The notes beneath the pieces are model-generated. The model made no database searches. It saw only the letters and a list, made by a program, of their open reading frames with translations, and was not told the origin of the DNA. This document shows positions 41,468 to 51,600 of a stretch of DNA of 64,000 bases, in pieces. Numbering within the stretch: the stretch's first letter is position 1; each line of letters begins with the position of its first letter. This stretch comes from Pelagibacterales bacterium SAG-MED15 (GTDB taxonomy: Bacteria; Pseudomonadota; Alphaproteobacteria; Pelagibacterales; Pelagibacteraceae): positions 1-64,000 of the forward strand of contig JACWDM010000001.1 in the NCBI GenBank assembly GCA_014654065.1. The letters are read 5' to 3'. Both the position numbers and the translations under genes were made by a program.

Positions 41468-42703
41468 ATGAGTAAAATAAGAGTTGGTATTATTGGTGCT
41501 GGAATACAAGGAGTTTGTAACGCTCTTTTTCTTCAAAAAAAAGGACATGATGTAGTTATATTCGACAAAAATGAGCCGGGATGTGGAGCTTCATATGGTA
41601 ATGCGGGACATTTTTCACCTTATGCATCAGTTCCATTGAACAGACCTGATGTACTTACAGATATCCCAGCAATGTTAATGAGCTCAACGGGACCACTTGC
41701 CTTAAAATGGAACTACGTTCCAAAAATGATACCTTGGTTTTTTAAATTTATAAAAAATTGTACTAAAAAAAATATGATGCACACAGCTAAATATATGCAT
41801 CAAATATTAGATTTAGCATTACCAGCTTATGATGAATTATTCGATGAAATAGATTTAGAAAATTTAGTCATCAATAATGGGATCATGTACATATGGAATA
41901 ATCAAAATATTGAAAGTCGAAATTTAGAAATTAAAATAAGAGATGAACTTGGTGTCAATCAACAGCTTCTCAACCCTAAAGAAATTCATGATTTAGAACC
42001 AAATTTAAAACCAATATATGATGGGGGTGTTTACTATCCGTATGCAAGACATACAAACAATCCAAAAAAAGTTTTTGAAAAGCTTTTTGATTTATTTATT
42101 CAAAAGGGTGGTAAGTTTTTAAAGCACGAAGTTAGAGATCTTAATTTTGATGATCAAAAACCTGTAATAAGATCTGAGGTTCAAAGATTTATTTTCGATA
42201 AAGTTGTTATAGCGTGTGGAGCATTTTCAAAAAAATTTTCTGATAATTTGTATGAAGATATACCACTTGAAACTGAAAGAGGTTATCACATACATTTTAA
42301 AAATTGTGAAAAATTAATATCAAGACCAGTAGTATTTTCAAACAGAGGTTTTGGAATGACACCAATGGAACAAGGTCTAAGAGTAGTTGGGACCGTAGAA
42401 TTTGGTGGTCTAAAAAATCCTCCATCTAAGGAAAGAATTAACAATTTAATTAATAATGCAAAGTATATGTTAGATGGACTGCCAGATCATGAGGATGAAT
42501 GGTTAGGATTTAGACCTACACTACCAGATTTTTTACCAGTGATTGGACCTTCAAAAAATTATAAAAATGTATTTTATTCATTTGGACATCATCATTTGGG
42601 ATGGACATTGGGCGCTATTTCTGGAAAGATAATTTCTAAAATGATTTTAAATGAAAAAACAAATCTAGATTTAGAACCTTATAGTTCTTTTAGATTTTCC
42701 TAA
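41468..42703 (+). CDS. FAD-dependent amino acid oxidoreductase, DadA-like
   Basis: 411 aa of the DAO family. FAD-binding RVGIIGAGIQGVCNALFLQKKG and DKNEPGCGASYGNAGHFSPY match D-amino acid dehydrogenase openings; GGVYYPYARHTNNPKK, WLGFRPTLPDFLPVIGPS and FGHHHLGWTLGAISGK close the fold. Likely oxidises D-amino acids or hydroxyproline-like substrates; the substrate is not set by sequence. Followed by a transporter 4 nt downstream. Confidence 0.85.
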   Translation: MSKIRVGIIGAGIQGVCNALFLQKKGHDVVIFDKNEPGCGASYGNAGHFSPYASVPLNRPDVLTDIPAMLMSSTGPLALKWNYVPKMIPWFFKFIKNCTKKNMMHTAKYMHQILDLALPAYDELFDEIDLENLVINNGIMYIWNNQNIESRNLEIKIRDELGVNQQLLNPKEIHDLEPNLKPIYDGGVYYPYARHTNNPKKVFEKLFDLFIQKGGKFLKHEVRDLNFDDQKPVIRSEVQRFIFDKVVIACGAFSKKFSDNLYEDIPLETERGYHIHFKNCEKLISRPVVFSNRGFGMTPMEQGLRVVGTVEFGGLKNPPSKERINNLINNAKYMLDGLPDHEDEWLGFRPTLPDFLPVIGPSKNYKNVFYSFGHHHLGWTLGAISGKIISKMILNEKTNLDLEPYSSFRFS

Positions 42704-42707
42704 TTTT

Positions 42708-43607
42708 GTGCAAAACAAAAACGGACTAGCTTATTTATTACTTATTTTTGCAACATTATTTTGGTCTGGAAATTTTATAGTTGGAAAAGCTGCTAGTATT
42801 TATCAAATACCACCATTCTCATTAAATTTTTATAGGTGGTTTTTTGCTGGTTTAATTCTCTTACCTTTTACATACAAAGAAATAATAAATAGTTTTGATT
42901 ATATAAAATCTAAAATGAGTCATTTTATAATCTTAGGTTTTACCAGTATTACAATATTTAATTCGATTGTTTATTACTCTCTTTATCATACACAAGTAAT
43001 TAGTGGTGTCTTGATGATCTCAACAATACCCGTATGGATAATTTTAATCTCTTCTTTTTTAAAAATAGAAAAAACAAATATTTTTCAATTATCAGGAGTT
43101 GGACTTTCTCTCATTGGTGTAATTTTTATAATTACTAAAGCTGATATAAATTTAATTCGTAATCTAGATTTTAATAGAGGTGATATCACAATGGTTGTTG
43201 CCATGTTTGCATGGGCAATCTATTCATCTTTTTTAAAAAAAGATAAATTAAAAATTTCTCAAATTGCATTATTGGAAATAGTAATAATTTCTGGTCTCAT
43301 TTTTTTAATACCAATATTTCTAATTGAAATGTCATTAGGTAGCAAAATCCAGTTTGGTCAACCCTTTTATCTAACTTTAGCTTATGTAGTTTTATTTCCT
43401 GGATTAGCCTCCTTTTTCTTTTGGATAAAAGGTATCAGTATAATTGGCGCAAACAGAGCTGGAATATTTCTTCACTTGATGCCAATATTTGGCGCTGTAA
43501 TGGCAATGTTAATATTTAAAGAAAAATTTATGTTTTATCATATTTTGGGTGCAATATTTATTATTATAGGTATCTCATTATCTAATAAAAAAACTAAAAA
43601 AAATTAA
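42708..43607 (+). CDS. EamA/DMT family transporter
   Basis: 299 aa with ten predicted spans in two EamA halves (LLLIFATLFWSGNFIVGKAA ... and VVAMFAWAIYSSFLKK ...). GTG start just after the DadA-like gene, so possibly an exporter or importer of related amino compounds. Substrate unknown. Confidence 0.88.
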   Translation: MQNKNGLAYLLLIFATLFWSGNFIVGKAASIYQIPPFSLNFYRWFFAGLILLPFTYKEIINSFDYIKSKMSHFIILGFTSITIFNSIVYYSLYHTQVISGVLMISTIPVWIILISSFLKIEKTNIFQLSGVGLSLIGVIFIITKADINLIRNLDFNRGDITMVVAMFAWAIYSSFLKKDKLKISQIALLEIVIISGLIFLIPIFLIEMSLGSKIQFGQPFYLTLAYVVLFPGLASFFFWIKGISIIGANRAGIFLHLMPIFGAVMAMLIFKEKFMFYHILGAIFIIIGISLSNKKTKKN

Positions 43608-43608
43608 A

Positions 43609-43983
43609 ATGGTAAAAAAAATAAATAATAATTTATCTGCGGAACAAAAATTAATTTTATTTGAAGAAGGTACAGAACCACCAGGTTCTAGCGAACTTAA
43701 TTACGAGAAAAGAGTAGGCAGTTATCATTGTGCCAATTGTGATGTTAAACTCTTTGATTCTGATGCAAAATATGAAAGCGGTTCTGGATGGCCATCATTT
43801 TATCAATCAGTACCAGATGCTTTTGAGATAAAAACAGATCACTTAATTGGTTATGCAAGAACAGAATATCATTGTAAAAATTGTGGAGCTCATCACGGGC
43901 ATATTTTTGATGATGGTCCCAAACCTACTGGAAAAAGATACTGCAACAATGGAGTTTGTTTGTTGTTTAAAGAAAAAAAATAA
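43609..43983 (+). CDS. msrB: Peptide-methionine (R)-S-oxide reductase MsrB
   Basis: 124 aa. Two zinc CxxC pairs (CANC and CKNC), SGSGWPSFYQ, HHGHIFDDGPKPTGKRYCNNG with the catalytic Cys in RYCxN. Repairs oxidised methionine. One nt after the transporter gene. The 114-nt gap before pilT is A+T-rich with plausible but unproven promoter elements. Confidence 0.95.
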   Translation: MVKKINNNLSAEQKLILFEEGTEPPGSSELNYEKRVGSYHCANCDVKLFDSDAKYESGSGWPSFYQSVPDAFEIKTDHLIGYARTEYHCKNCGAHHGHIFDDGPKPTGKRYCNNGVCLLFKEKK

Positions 43984-44097
43984 TAGCTATTTTTTATTAA
44001 GAAGACTAGGTTTTTAACCCATATTGAGCTACTTGTTTGTTATAAATTTTAAAAAGTATTATGTTAATTTTACAAATAATTATATATAATTAATTAT

Positions 44098-45111
44098 ATG
44101 TTTGAAAAACTTGAAGAACTTGCAAAAAATAATAAAAAGATTTCAGATTTTCATCTTAGATCAGGCTCATCTTTAGCTTATAGACAAACTGGAGAAATTA
44201 TTATGGTCAAAGATGTGCCAGTAAAACCACAAGATCTAATAGATTTAATGACCACAAACTGCAATGAACACGAAACTAAAAAATTTCAAGACACTCACGA
44301 GCTAGACTCCTCAGTAACAATAAGTGGACTAAGATTTAGGGCAAATTTTTATAAGACACTTAATGGCCCAGCTGCAGTATTAAGAAGAGTTGAAAGTAAA
44401 ATACCAGAGATGGGACAGTTTGATCTACCAGATGCATTATATGATATTGTTGATATGCACAAAGGTTTAGTGCTTGTTACTGGTCCAACTGGTTCAGGAA
44501 AATCCACAACACTTGCAGCTATTGTAAATGAAATTAACAGAACAAGAACTGCAAACATTATTACTGTAGAGGACCCTGTAGAATTTATTCACACTGATGC
44601 AAAAAGTATTGTTTCGCACAGAGAGGTTGGTAAACAAACAGAGAATTTTGCAAGTGCACTGAAGGCTGCATTAAGAGAAGACCCTGATGTAATTTTAGTT
44701 GGAGAGATGAGAGATTTAGAAACTGTAGGTTTAGCTCTTACAGCCGCAGAAACTGGTCACTTAGTTTTTGGAACATTACACACTAGTGGGGCACCAAATA
44801 CGATTAATAGAATTATTGATGTTTTTCCTCCAGAACAACAAGCACAAATTCGAGCACAATTATCAACATCTTTAAAGATGGTTGTAACCCAAAGATTATT
44901 AAAAACAAAAGATGGTCAAGGTCGTGTAGGTGCTTTTGAAGTGATGAAATGTACTCCTCCAATTCAAAACTTAATAAGAGAAGCAAAAATTCACCAGATA
45001 CCAAGCATTATGCAGACTGCAGTTAAAGATGGTATGATTACTATGTCCAAATCTTTAGAGAACCTTGCTGCTGCCGGAAAGATTGATGCAAATGCAGGCA
45101 AAGAAAGTTAA
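44098..45111 (+). CDS. pilT: Type IV pilus retraction ATPase, PilT family
   Basis: Hexameric ATPase that drives pilus retraction. 337 aa: N-terminal PAS-like region (SDFHLRSGSSLAYRQTGEI), TGPTGSGKSTTLAAI (Walker A near residue 130), TVEDPVEF (Asp box), SHREVG, DPDVILVGEMRDLETV (Walker B), TGHLVFGTLHTSGAPNTI (His box) and the end FEVMKCTPPIQNLIREAK, which is close to the PilT AIRNLIRE motif. PilU cannot be fully excluded. It heads the pilus region and overlaps the first pseudopilin gene. Confidence 0.92.
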   Translation: MFEKLEELAKNNKKISDFHLRSGSSLAYRQTGEIIMVKDVPVKPQDLIDLMTTNCNEHETKKFQDTHELDSSVTISGLRFRANFYKTLNGPAAVLRRVESKIPEMGQFDLPDALYDIVDMHKGLVLVTGPTGSGKSTTLAAIVNEINRTRTANIITVEDPVEFIHTDAKSIVSHREVGKQTENFASALKAALREDPDVILVGEMRDLETVGLALTAAETGHLVFGTLHTSGAPNTINRIIDVFPPEQQAQIRAQLSTSLKMVVTQRLLKTKDGQGRVGAFEVMKCTPPIQNLIREAKIHQIPSIMQTAVKDGMITMSKSLENLAAAGKIDANAGKES

Positions 45112-45802
45112 AGGTTTTTCACTTTTAGAATTAATTATTGTAATTGCTATCATTGGTGCAATGTCAGCAACAGCCTTTGGTCCATTTACTAAATGGCGTG
45201 CAGAAAGACTTGTTAGGTCCCAAGCAACAGAGGTAGCCTCTATGATCAGAAGTATTTATTCACAAGTTCAAAGAGGACAATATAGTTTTGTGCAATTCCA
45301 AATTTATAGAGATAGAGATGCAGAAGAAATAGTTTTAGAGACTAACGGTTTAAAATTAAATAAGTTTACCGATCTAGTTAGAGATAAATGGGATGGTTCA
45401 ACTCAGAAACCATTTCATAAATTCGAAGAAAGATGCGGAATGGATATTGAGTGGGATGATGAAGGTGCAACCAGCAATGAATTGACTGTTAATCAAATAA
45501 GAATTGATGAAACAAAAATTTTAGTCGGACTTTTTGATGAGGATTCAATTAATGATGATGGTGGAAGTATATGTTTTTCTAAAGATGGTACTTATTATAG
45601 TGCAGATGGAATGTTTTTAAAATCTAATGCCAGTGGGGATTTTGAGGCTGTAGAGAATTTGTTCATATGTCAAAGGAACTCTGGAGTAGCCTGTCTTTTA
45701 GGTGGTGATGGCCCTACTCAGAAGAATTTTTTTCGTATAGAATGGAGTAGATTTGGTAGTATAAATTTATACAAATGGGCGAATGATTGGGTTACACAAT
45801 GA
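45086..45802 (+). CDS. Type IV pseudopilin, GspH/FimT-like
   Basis: About 238 aa from the ATG at 45086; a TTG at 45065 would add seven residues and is less likely. The prepilin leader MQMQAKKVKG is followed by FSLLELIIVIAIIGAM, with cleavage after Gly and Glu at +5, so PilD should process it. Long globular part with two or more cysteines. Likely a minor pilin of the pilus tip complex. The start lies within pilT and the stop overlaps the next ATG (ATGA). Confidence 0.85.
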   Translation: MQMQAKKVKGFSLLELIIVIAIIGAMSATAFGPFTKWRAERLVRSQATEVASMIRSIYSQVQRGQYSFVQFQIYRDRDAEEIVLETNGLKLNKFTDLVRDKWDGSTQKPFHKFEERCGMDIEWDDEGATSNELTVNQIRIDETKILVGLFDEDSINDDGGSICFSKDGTYYSADGMFLKSNASGDFEAVENLFICQRNSGVACLLGGDGPTQKNFFRIEWSRFGSINLYKWANDWVTQ

Positions 45803-46479
45803 CAAATATTGTTAAATATAAATTACAAAAAGGTATTAGTTTAGTAGAGGCTTTAGTTTCAACAGCGATAGTTGCAATCGGTTTTCTTGCTGTATTTCAG
45901 TTAGTAAATTATTCTGTTAATTCTATTGATGTTTCAGCTGAACGAACAAAAATTAATTATATCACTAGCATGATAGCTGAGGATATGATTGGTTCAAGGG
46001 ATCAAACACATGGTGACAATCCAGCCTCTAAAGACTGTATTATAAACGATTATGGTAAACCGGTAACTAAGGATGGTGAAGAGTGCACTCTTTTAAAATA
46101 TGCAGATTATATAGAAAAAAATCCAATCGAGTTCCCCTCTTGTAGTGATAAAGGCGGTCCAATTTTTAATAAAGTGACAAGTATTTATGAAAAAGAAGAA
46201 GTAACAAAAAGTGCTCCAGAAAATAAAATTAATAGATGGAATGTTATTTTAGGTGAAGATCGTTACCTTAAGTGCAGATCGGATCCAAGCAAAAAAACTG
46301 ATGGAGATACAAAAAGTATAAAAGTTTTTAAAATTTGTGCAACTGGCACTGGCTGTATGAGTGGAAGCTCTGATACTATTTTTGATGAACTTTATATAGG
46401 TAGAGTAGAGATTAATACTAATGGAGGCAACAAAAGAAGAAGTTTATATTTTCAAGCAGATTATATTTTTAAAGAATGA
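45799..46479 (+). CDS. pilV: Type IV minor pseudopilin, PilV-like
   Basis: About 226 aa from the ATG at 45799 (the upstream TTG at 45787 is not preferred). Leader ending QKG, then ISLVEALVSTAIVAIGFLAV with Glu at +5, typical of PilV (class: SLVEVLVA). Cysteine-rich globular domain (KDCIINDYG, GEECTLL, CSDKGG, CATGTGCMSG). Overlaps both neighbours by 4 nt in the same translational chain. Confidence 0.8.
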   Translation: MTNIVKYKLQKGISLVEALVSTAIVAIGFLAVFQLVNYSVNSIDVSAERTKINYITSMIAEDMIGSRDQTHGDNPASKDCIINDYGKPVTKDGEECTLLKYADYIEKNPIEFPSCSDKGGPIFNKVTSIYEKEEVTKSAPENKINRWNVILGEDRYLKCRSDPSKKTDGDTKSIKVFKICATGTGCMSGSSDTIFDELYIGRVEINTNGGNKRRSLYFQADYIFKE

Positions 46480-47423
46480 TGAAAAAAAATTTAAATAAAA
46501 TATCAGGCGTTACTCTAATCGAATTATTAGTGGGGATTGCTGTTACAGCTTTAATGATGGGTGCAATGTTTGCATCCTATACCGCTGTTAATAGCAGCTA
46601 TAAACAAGTAACCGACAAAGCAAGAATTAGTAGTTCTAGCAGAGATATTGTTGGTATGATGATGAAAGATATTAGGCTTGCAGGTTTCAAATATTATTAT
46701 GGTCAAAATACTGAGGATATTACTTTTGATGATAACTTAACTCATATTTCTGGGTTAGAAGACGGGAGAGGTATAATAGATACTCACGATCCGTTAATAG
46801 TTTTTAGAGATACCCTTGGATATTTTGCTGCAGATACAATAGCACCAGGTTCGGATCCACCTATCCCACAAAAAAATCGATCTACTGATACTTGCTGTGA
46901 CAGCATACATATTGTTTATGGGGATTTCGATAAAAATGATCCAATACAAAAATATAAAAGATATAAACTTTCTTATTTTGCATTGCCAATAAACAATGAA
47001 GATGGAGATGAGAACAATGATTTTTATGGAATTTATAAAACTAAGGAAAGTTGGATAGAAAATTCTGAGAACCCATTTGGTAATTGGACTAGCAAATGTA
47101 CAGAATGCTACACAAATCAATTAGTTAGATCACATTTAATTGATATGGAATTTTTATTATTTGATGAGAACGGCCATCATTTATATAAAGATGGTGATTA
47201 TCCATTACCAAACAATGACAATAGCGCAGCTCTTTATAGAATAAAGCAAGTTGACATGTCATTAATGTTTAGATCGAATAAAGAATTTTACAAAAATAAA
47301 CCCAAAGATAAAAAATTTTTAAAAACATTAAACGCAGATAGATATACTGGCACTGGATTTGATGACAAATATTTAAGAGATAATGTTGTTGTAAGCATTC
47401 ATACGAGAAATATAGGAAGATGA
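46476..47423 (+). CDS. pilW: Type IV minor pseudopilin, PilW-like
   Basis: 315 aa. Leader ending ISG, then VTLIELLVGIAVTALMMGAM with Glu at +5, as in PilW. SSSSRDIVGMMMKDIRLAGF is the conserved helix end seen in PilW proteins. A pair of cysteines (DTCCDS) and another CTEC follow. Part of the pilus tip initiation complex by family knowledge. Confidence 0.85.
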   Translation: MMKKNLNKISGVTLIELLVGIAVTALMMGAMFASYTAVNSSYKQVTDKARISSSSRDIVGMMMKDIRLAGFKYYYGQNTEDITFDDNLTHISGLEDGRGIIDTHDPLIVFRDTLGYFAADTIAPGSDPPIPQKNRSTDTCCDSIHIVYGDFDKNDPIQKYKRYKLSYFALPINNEDGDENNDFYGIYKTKESWIENSENPFGNWTSKCTECYTNQLVRSHLIDMEFLLFDENGHHLYKDGDYPLPNNDNSAALYRIKQVDMSLMFRSNKEFYKNKPKDKKFLKTLNADRYTGTGFDDKYLRDNVVVSIHTRNIGR

Positions 47424-48088
47424 TAAATAAAAATAAAAATATTCAGGGGTTTACTTTAATTTTATCCTTAGTTTTATTAATAGCCATGTCACTAATGGGT
47501 GGAACTTTAATTGTACTGTCATCTAGTGATCATAGAGACAATAATAATGACGACTTAAGTCAACAGGCATTTTATGTTGCAGAAACAGGACTGCTGGAAG
47601 CTGAAAAATATCTGGTAAACTCATTCCTAGGCTTACCAAGAAGAGCAATTGAAGATGGTGTTGAAACTGCAGTAACAGATAGTAGCAAAAAAGGTATACC
47701 CCCAACAAATACCATTGATGTAGACCAATCATCTGTATGTTACAAAAGCTTTAAAAATATAATCAACTTAGAAAAAGTAGTTGCACATCATACAGGAGGT
47801 AAATTTTATAATATTGTTAAGCCAATTGTTGATGAAATTTATGAATCAGCAACTGATAAGGAAGAAAAATTTAAAGAAATTGAGGAACGTTTCTTGAATA
47901 ATTATACTTATGAGTATTTTATGGTTAATGTTGGCAAGGCTGAATTTCAGGAAGCAGGATCAAGTGTCGCGCAAGGATCCATAGATGTAATTAAAGCAGG
48001 AACAGCATATAGAATCTATGCATGTGGAATTTATGATGATGATAAGGCAATAATACCACTCGAAACCTTAGTGGTTTTGCCGGGTTGA
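47420..48088 (+). CDS. pilX: Pilus assembly protein PilX-like
   Basis: 222 aa. Leader INKNKNIQG, then FTLILSLVLLIAMSLMGGTL; the Glu at +5 is missing, as in known PilX proteins. QQAFYVAETGLLEAEKYL matches the PilX N-terminal domain (AFYxAExGL). Directly followed by a secreted unknown and PilY1. Confidence 0.85.
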   Translation: MINKNKNIQGFTLILSLVLLIAMSLMGGTLIVLSSSDHRDNNNDDLSQQAFYVAETGLLEAEKYLVNSFLGLPRRAIEDGVETAVTDSSKKGIPPTNTIDVDQSSVCYKSFKNIINLEKVVAHHTGGKFYNIVKPIVDEIYESATDKEEKFKEIEERFLNNYTYEYFMVNVGKAEFQEAGSSVAQGSIDVIKAGTAYRIYACGIYDDDKAIIPLETLVVLPG

Positions 48089-48113
48089 AAAAAATGTTAT
48101 TATATAAAAAAAA

Positions 48114-48674
48114 ATGAAAAAATATTTTCTTACATTATTATTAAGCTTAACTTTATTTGTAACCCAAAAATCATGGGCATGTGATTTATTAGCTATAGAT
48201 ATAGGTTCAGACAAATCAACTATAGAAAATATTTTTGGTACGATAGATACAGAGAGTATGGATAATACGTCCTCCCAAGGAGAATTGGTTGGCACAACAA
48301 AATCAGGTGAGTCAAAAGTAACAGGACCGGTATCAGTGTACATTGCTGAAAAAAATTCTTTTTGTGAAGATATTGATTTTGGAGAAGTGCTTATTAAAGG
48401 ATATGTAGTAAATAATAAAGTTGGAGCTGTCGAGATAGAAGTACAAAATGGTTCAAATAACGACGAGAGTAACAAAGGTTTGTTAAATCAATATGTTCAA
48501 GCAAATTTTGGAGCAATAGATACTGAAAAGAATTGGGCTGGATATAAATATTGGACCATCGGTGAAAAGAAGATTTATTATTATAAAATCAAATCTAATG
48601 CTGGTGAAATTATAGAAGGAGTTGCTGTAACTTCACAAAATTATTCTGACGTATTAATTGAAGGGGAATATTAA
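48114..48674 (+). CDS. Secreted protein of the pilus tip cluster, unknown
   Basis: 186 aa, not recognised. A signal peptide (MKKYFLTLLLSLTLFVTQKS) is followed by a Cys (WACDLL) and a second Cys (FCEDI). It sits between pilX and the PilY1 gene, with its stop overlapping the PilY1 start, where some species have pilY2 or pilE. A pilus-tip accessory role is inference from place only. Confidence 0.6.
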   Translation: MKKYFLTLLLSLTLFVTQKSWACDLLAIDIGSDKSTIENIFGTIDTESMDNTSSQGELVGTTKSGESKVTGPVSVYIAEKNSFCEDIDFGEVLIKGYVVNNKVGAVEIEVQNGSNNDESNKGLLNQYVQANFGAIDTEKNWAGYKYWTIGEKKIYYYKIKSNAGEIIEGVAVTSQNYSDVLIEGEY

Positions 48675-51600
48675 TGAAAATTAAAAGTTTGATAAAAATA
48701 GTAATTATAAATTTTATATTATTTTTATTTATAATTCCAAAATCATTTACAAAACCAATTCCCCCTGGCACAGGTGAAGGAGATGTTCCAGCAAATATTT
48801 TAATATTATTAGATAGCTCTGTTAGTATGAGAAACTTAGTATCAGGTGATGACGGTACTTACGGTATTGATTGGTCAGTAGAGTTAAGTGATGGTAGTAT
48901 AATTTTTGCTGAAAATAATAGAGGTTTTTCAAAATTTTTAGACACAGGTAAAAGAGATATAACTTTTGCAAATAATAAAATTAATTTTAAAGGAAGTGAT
49001 AGTGACCCAGATTGTGGTACGAATTCAAAAGTAAATAAAAGCTGGGCTGGAGATGTAACTTCAGACGATGTAGTCTATGGACTTTCAACACAAAATACTG
49101 GACAGATAATTGCAATTGATAGTACAGGTAAATGTGTAGAAGTAATTAAATCTGGCACAACAGGTATAGCGCTACCAAGATTGTTAGAGATAAGAACTAT
49201 TGATGGCGAGGAAATTCTTTTTGCAGCAGGAAGAACCTTCTCTGGAGGACATAAAGGTAGAATGTATGTAAAAAATTTGACAAATGGGAAACAAAAAAAA
49301 TGTTCAATAGGTAATAGTTCACATTTTGGTACAAAATTAAAAAATAACAATGTTTGGTCAATGACGGTAAGTAATGATGGAGATTATATTTATTTATCAG
49401 CAAGCAAAGCTCTTCTCGGTTACAAATTAACAAAAGATAGTGATAATCTATATTGTCCTACTGATGGAAATTGGGAATACTTTATAAATACAAATAATAG
49501 TAGAGTAGAACAAAGGGGTGGTGTTAAAAATACTTATACGGATGACATAAAAGACATTTATTCTATTGAATATTCTAAAACTGAAAATAATAAGATTTAT
49601 ACAACAAGCTTTAACTCACACCTTCTTCAAAGAATTGAATTAGATCATACAAATTTTACAGCAAGTCTAGATTTATCGATAGGTAAAAATGGTACAGGTG
49701 ATGTATTTAATAATAAAGATCCAGGAGCCGTAGCAGCTTCTGACGTTGAGTTTAATAACCCTGGTAGAGCTGCAAGCACAAGTGTTTCGAATAATTTATT
49801 TGCTAGCTCCTCAAGAGTTCTAGTAGGTGATCGAAACTCATTTATTCATAAATTCGATGAAAATAAATTAACAGCTGCACTCAAAGATACAGCATGGAGA
49901 GCTAGATTTGGTGGTGGCAAAGTAACAAAATTTCAAGGAGCAAAAGACGCCATCGAAGCCATAGTAACGGATAGTTCTTTAACATCTGGTGCAAACTTTG
50001 GGTTTGGGCATTGGAATTCAGGTACAACAGATTGGCGAGGTGCCCAAGCTTGGGATTGGACAGCAAGAGGAGGAGGTGAAAAACTTTGTCATTTTTATAA
50101 TTGGTGCTGGTACAATGAGCAAGGATGGGACGGAGATCCAGTTCACCCAGATGGAACATCCAATCCTTGTCTTAATGATTGGTGTTTAAATGTTGGAGTG
50201 AGCTCTAAAGGTGCAGATAAAATTGTTGAAGTTTTACCAACAATCGGAATGGCATGGGGTACTGATGGAAATTCATTTGCAGAGATAGCATACAACTATT
50301 TTAGAAATCTTAGAGGTGACACACCAGTAAAAAACGATAATTTACCGTGCCAGTTAAATTATGTAATTGTAATAAGTGATGGACACATAATGAATTGGGG
50401 AACAGCTTTTCAGACTTTAAATTTATTAAGAACAGAAGAAGATGTAACAACACTTTTAGTTGGATATGGCGGATCTTATAATACTAGTGCTAAACCTAGA
50501 TTTGATGCACTAGCAAGAGCTGGCTCTTGTATAAGCCCTGGTGGACCGGGTGATGATATAGATCCATATACTTTTGAAGGACTTGCTGACAAGACTGGCT
50601 GTGAAAGAGCAATTGGTGCAGATACTCCTGAAGATTTAAAGACTGAAATAGAATCGAAAATAAGACAAATTATTGCTGAAAGATTATCTTTTTCATCACC
50701 ATCAATTACTGCAAGTCTTGAAGAAGGAGGATCTATTTATCAAGCTCAATTTAATTATGAGAAAAGAGGAGAATGGACTGGAAGTCTTTTAAGAAAATCA
50801 ATTAACATCGACTCAGATGGAAATAGAGAGATCGACCATGATACTTCAAAGGATAATACAAGTGGAAACTGGAATGCTGCTGTTGAGCTTAAAGAAAAAG
50901 GTTCAGCTGGCAGAAATATTTGGACAGTAATTGATACCGTAACACACACTGGTGCAGGTTATACTGGAAATGGAAAATGGAATAATTGGAATACCGATAA
51001 CGCTACAGCAATACAGGATTTATTTGAATTAACAGGTAATGTGGTTAGAGATTATCATAACTCAACATCTACATGTGGTGTAAAAAATACCCCAGGTGTG
51101 GAAGACGGAATAGATGACGACGTTAAAGGTTTAATTAATTTTGTAAGAGGGGTTGATTACTTTGATTATAATGGATCAGAGGGTAGTGGAGCATGTAATA
51201 TCACAGAAGATCGAGACTCAATTTTAGCCGATATTTATCATTCACAGCTAGTTGAAGTAGGTGCACCAAATGCTAGTACAAACTTTAAAAGTAATAATTC
51301 AGAGGCATATTGGAGAGCATCTAAGGGATATCAAAATTTTAAATCAGGTAATCAAAGCAGATCTAAAATTGTTTATGCAGGTTCAAATGGAGGAACACTG
51401 CATGCATTCAATAGTGATGATGGAAGCGAAGAGTGGGCATTCGTACCTCCTTTTATAGCAGCACAATTACCACTTTTAATTAATAAAAATTATGATGGAG
51501 CATTTGAATCAGATTTAAAGGCTGGTGGATCAAATGCAATATTTGGTGTTGATGGATCGCCCGTTATTCATGACGCATTTATTTATGGACTAAGTTCAGA

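Noticed and set aside
44600..45004. Minus-strand frames under pilT
   Set aside because: Antisense to well-conserved ATPase motifs; not protein-like.
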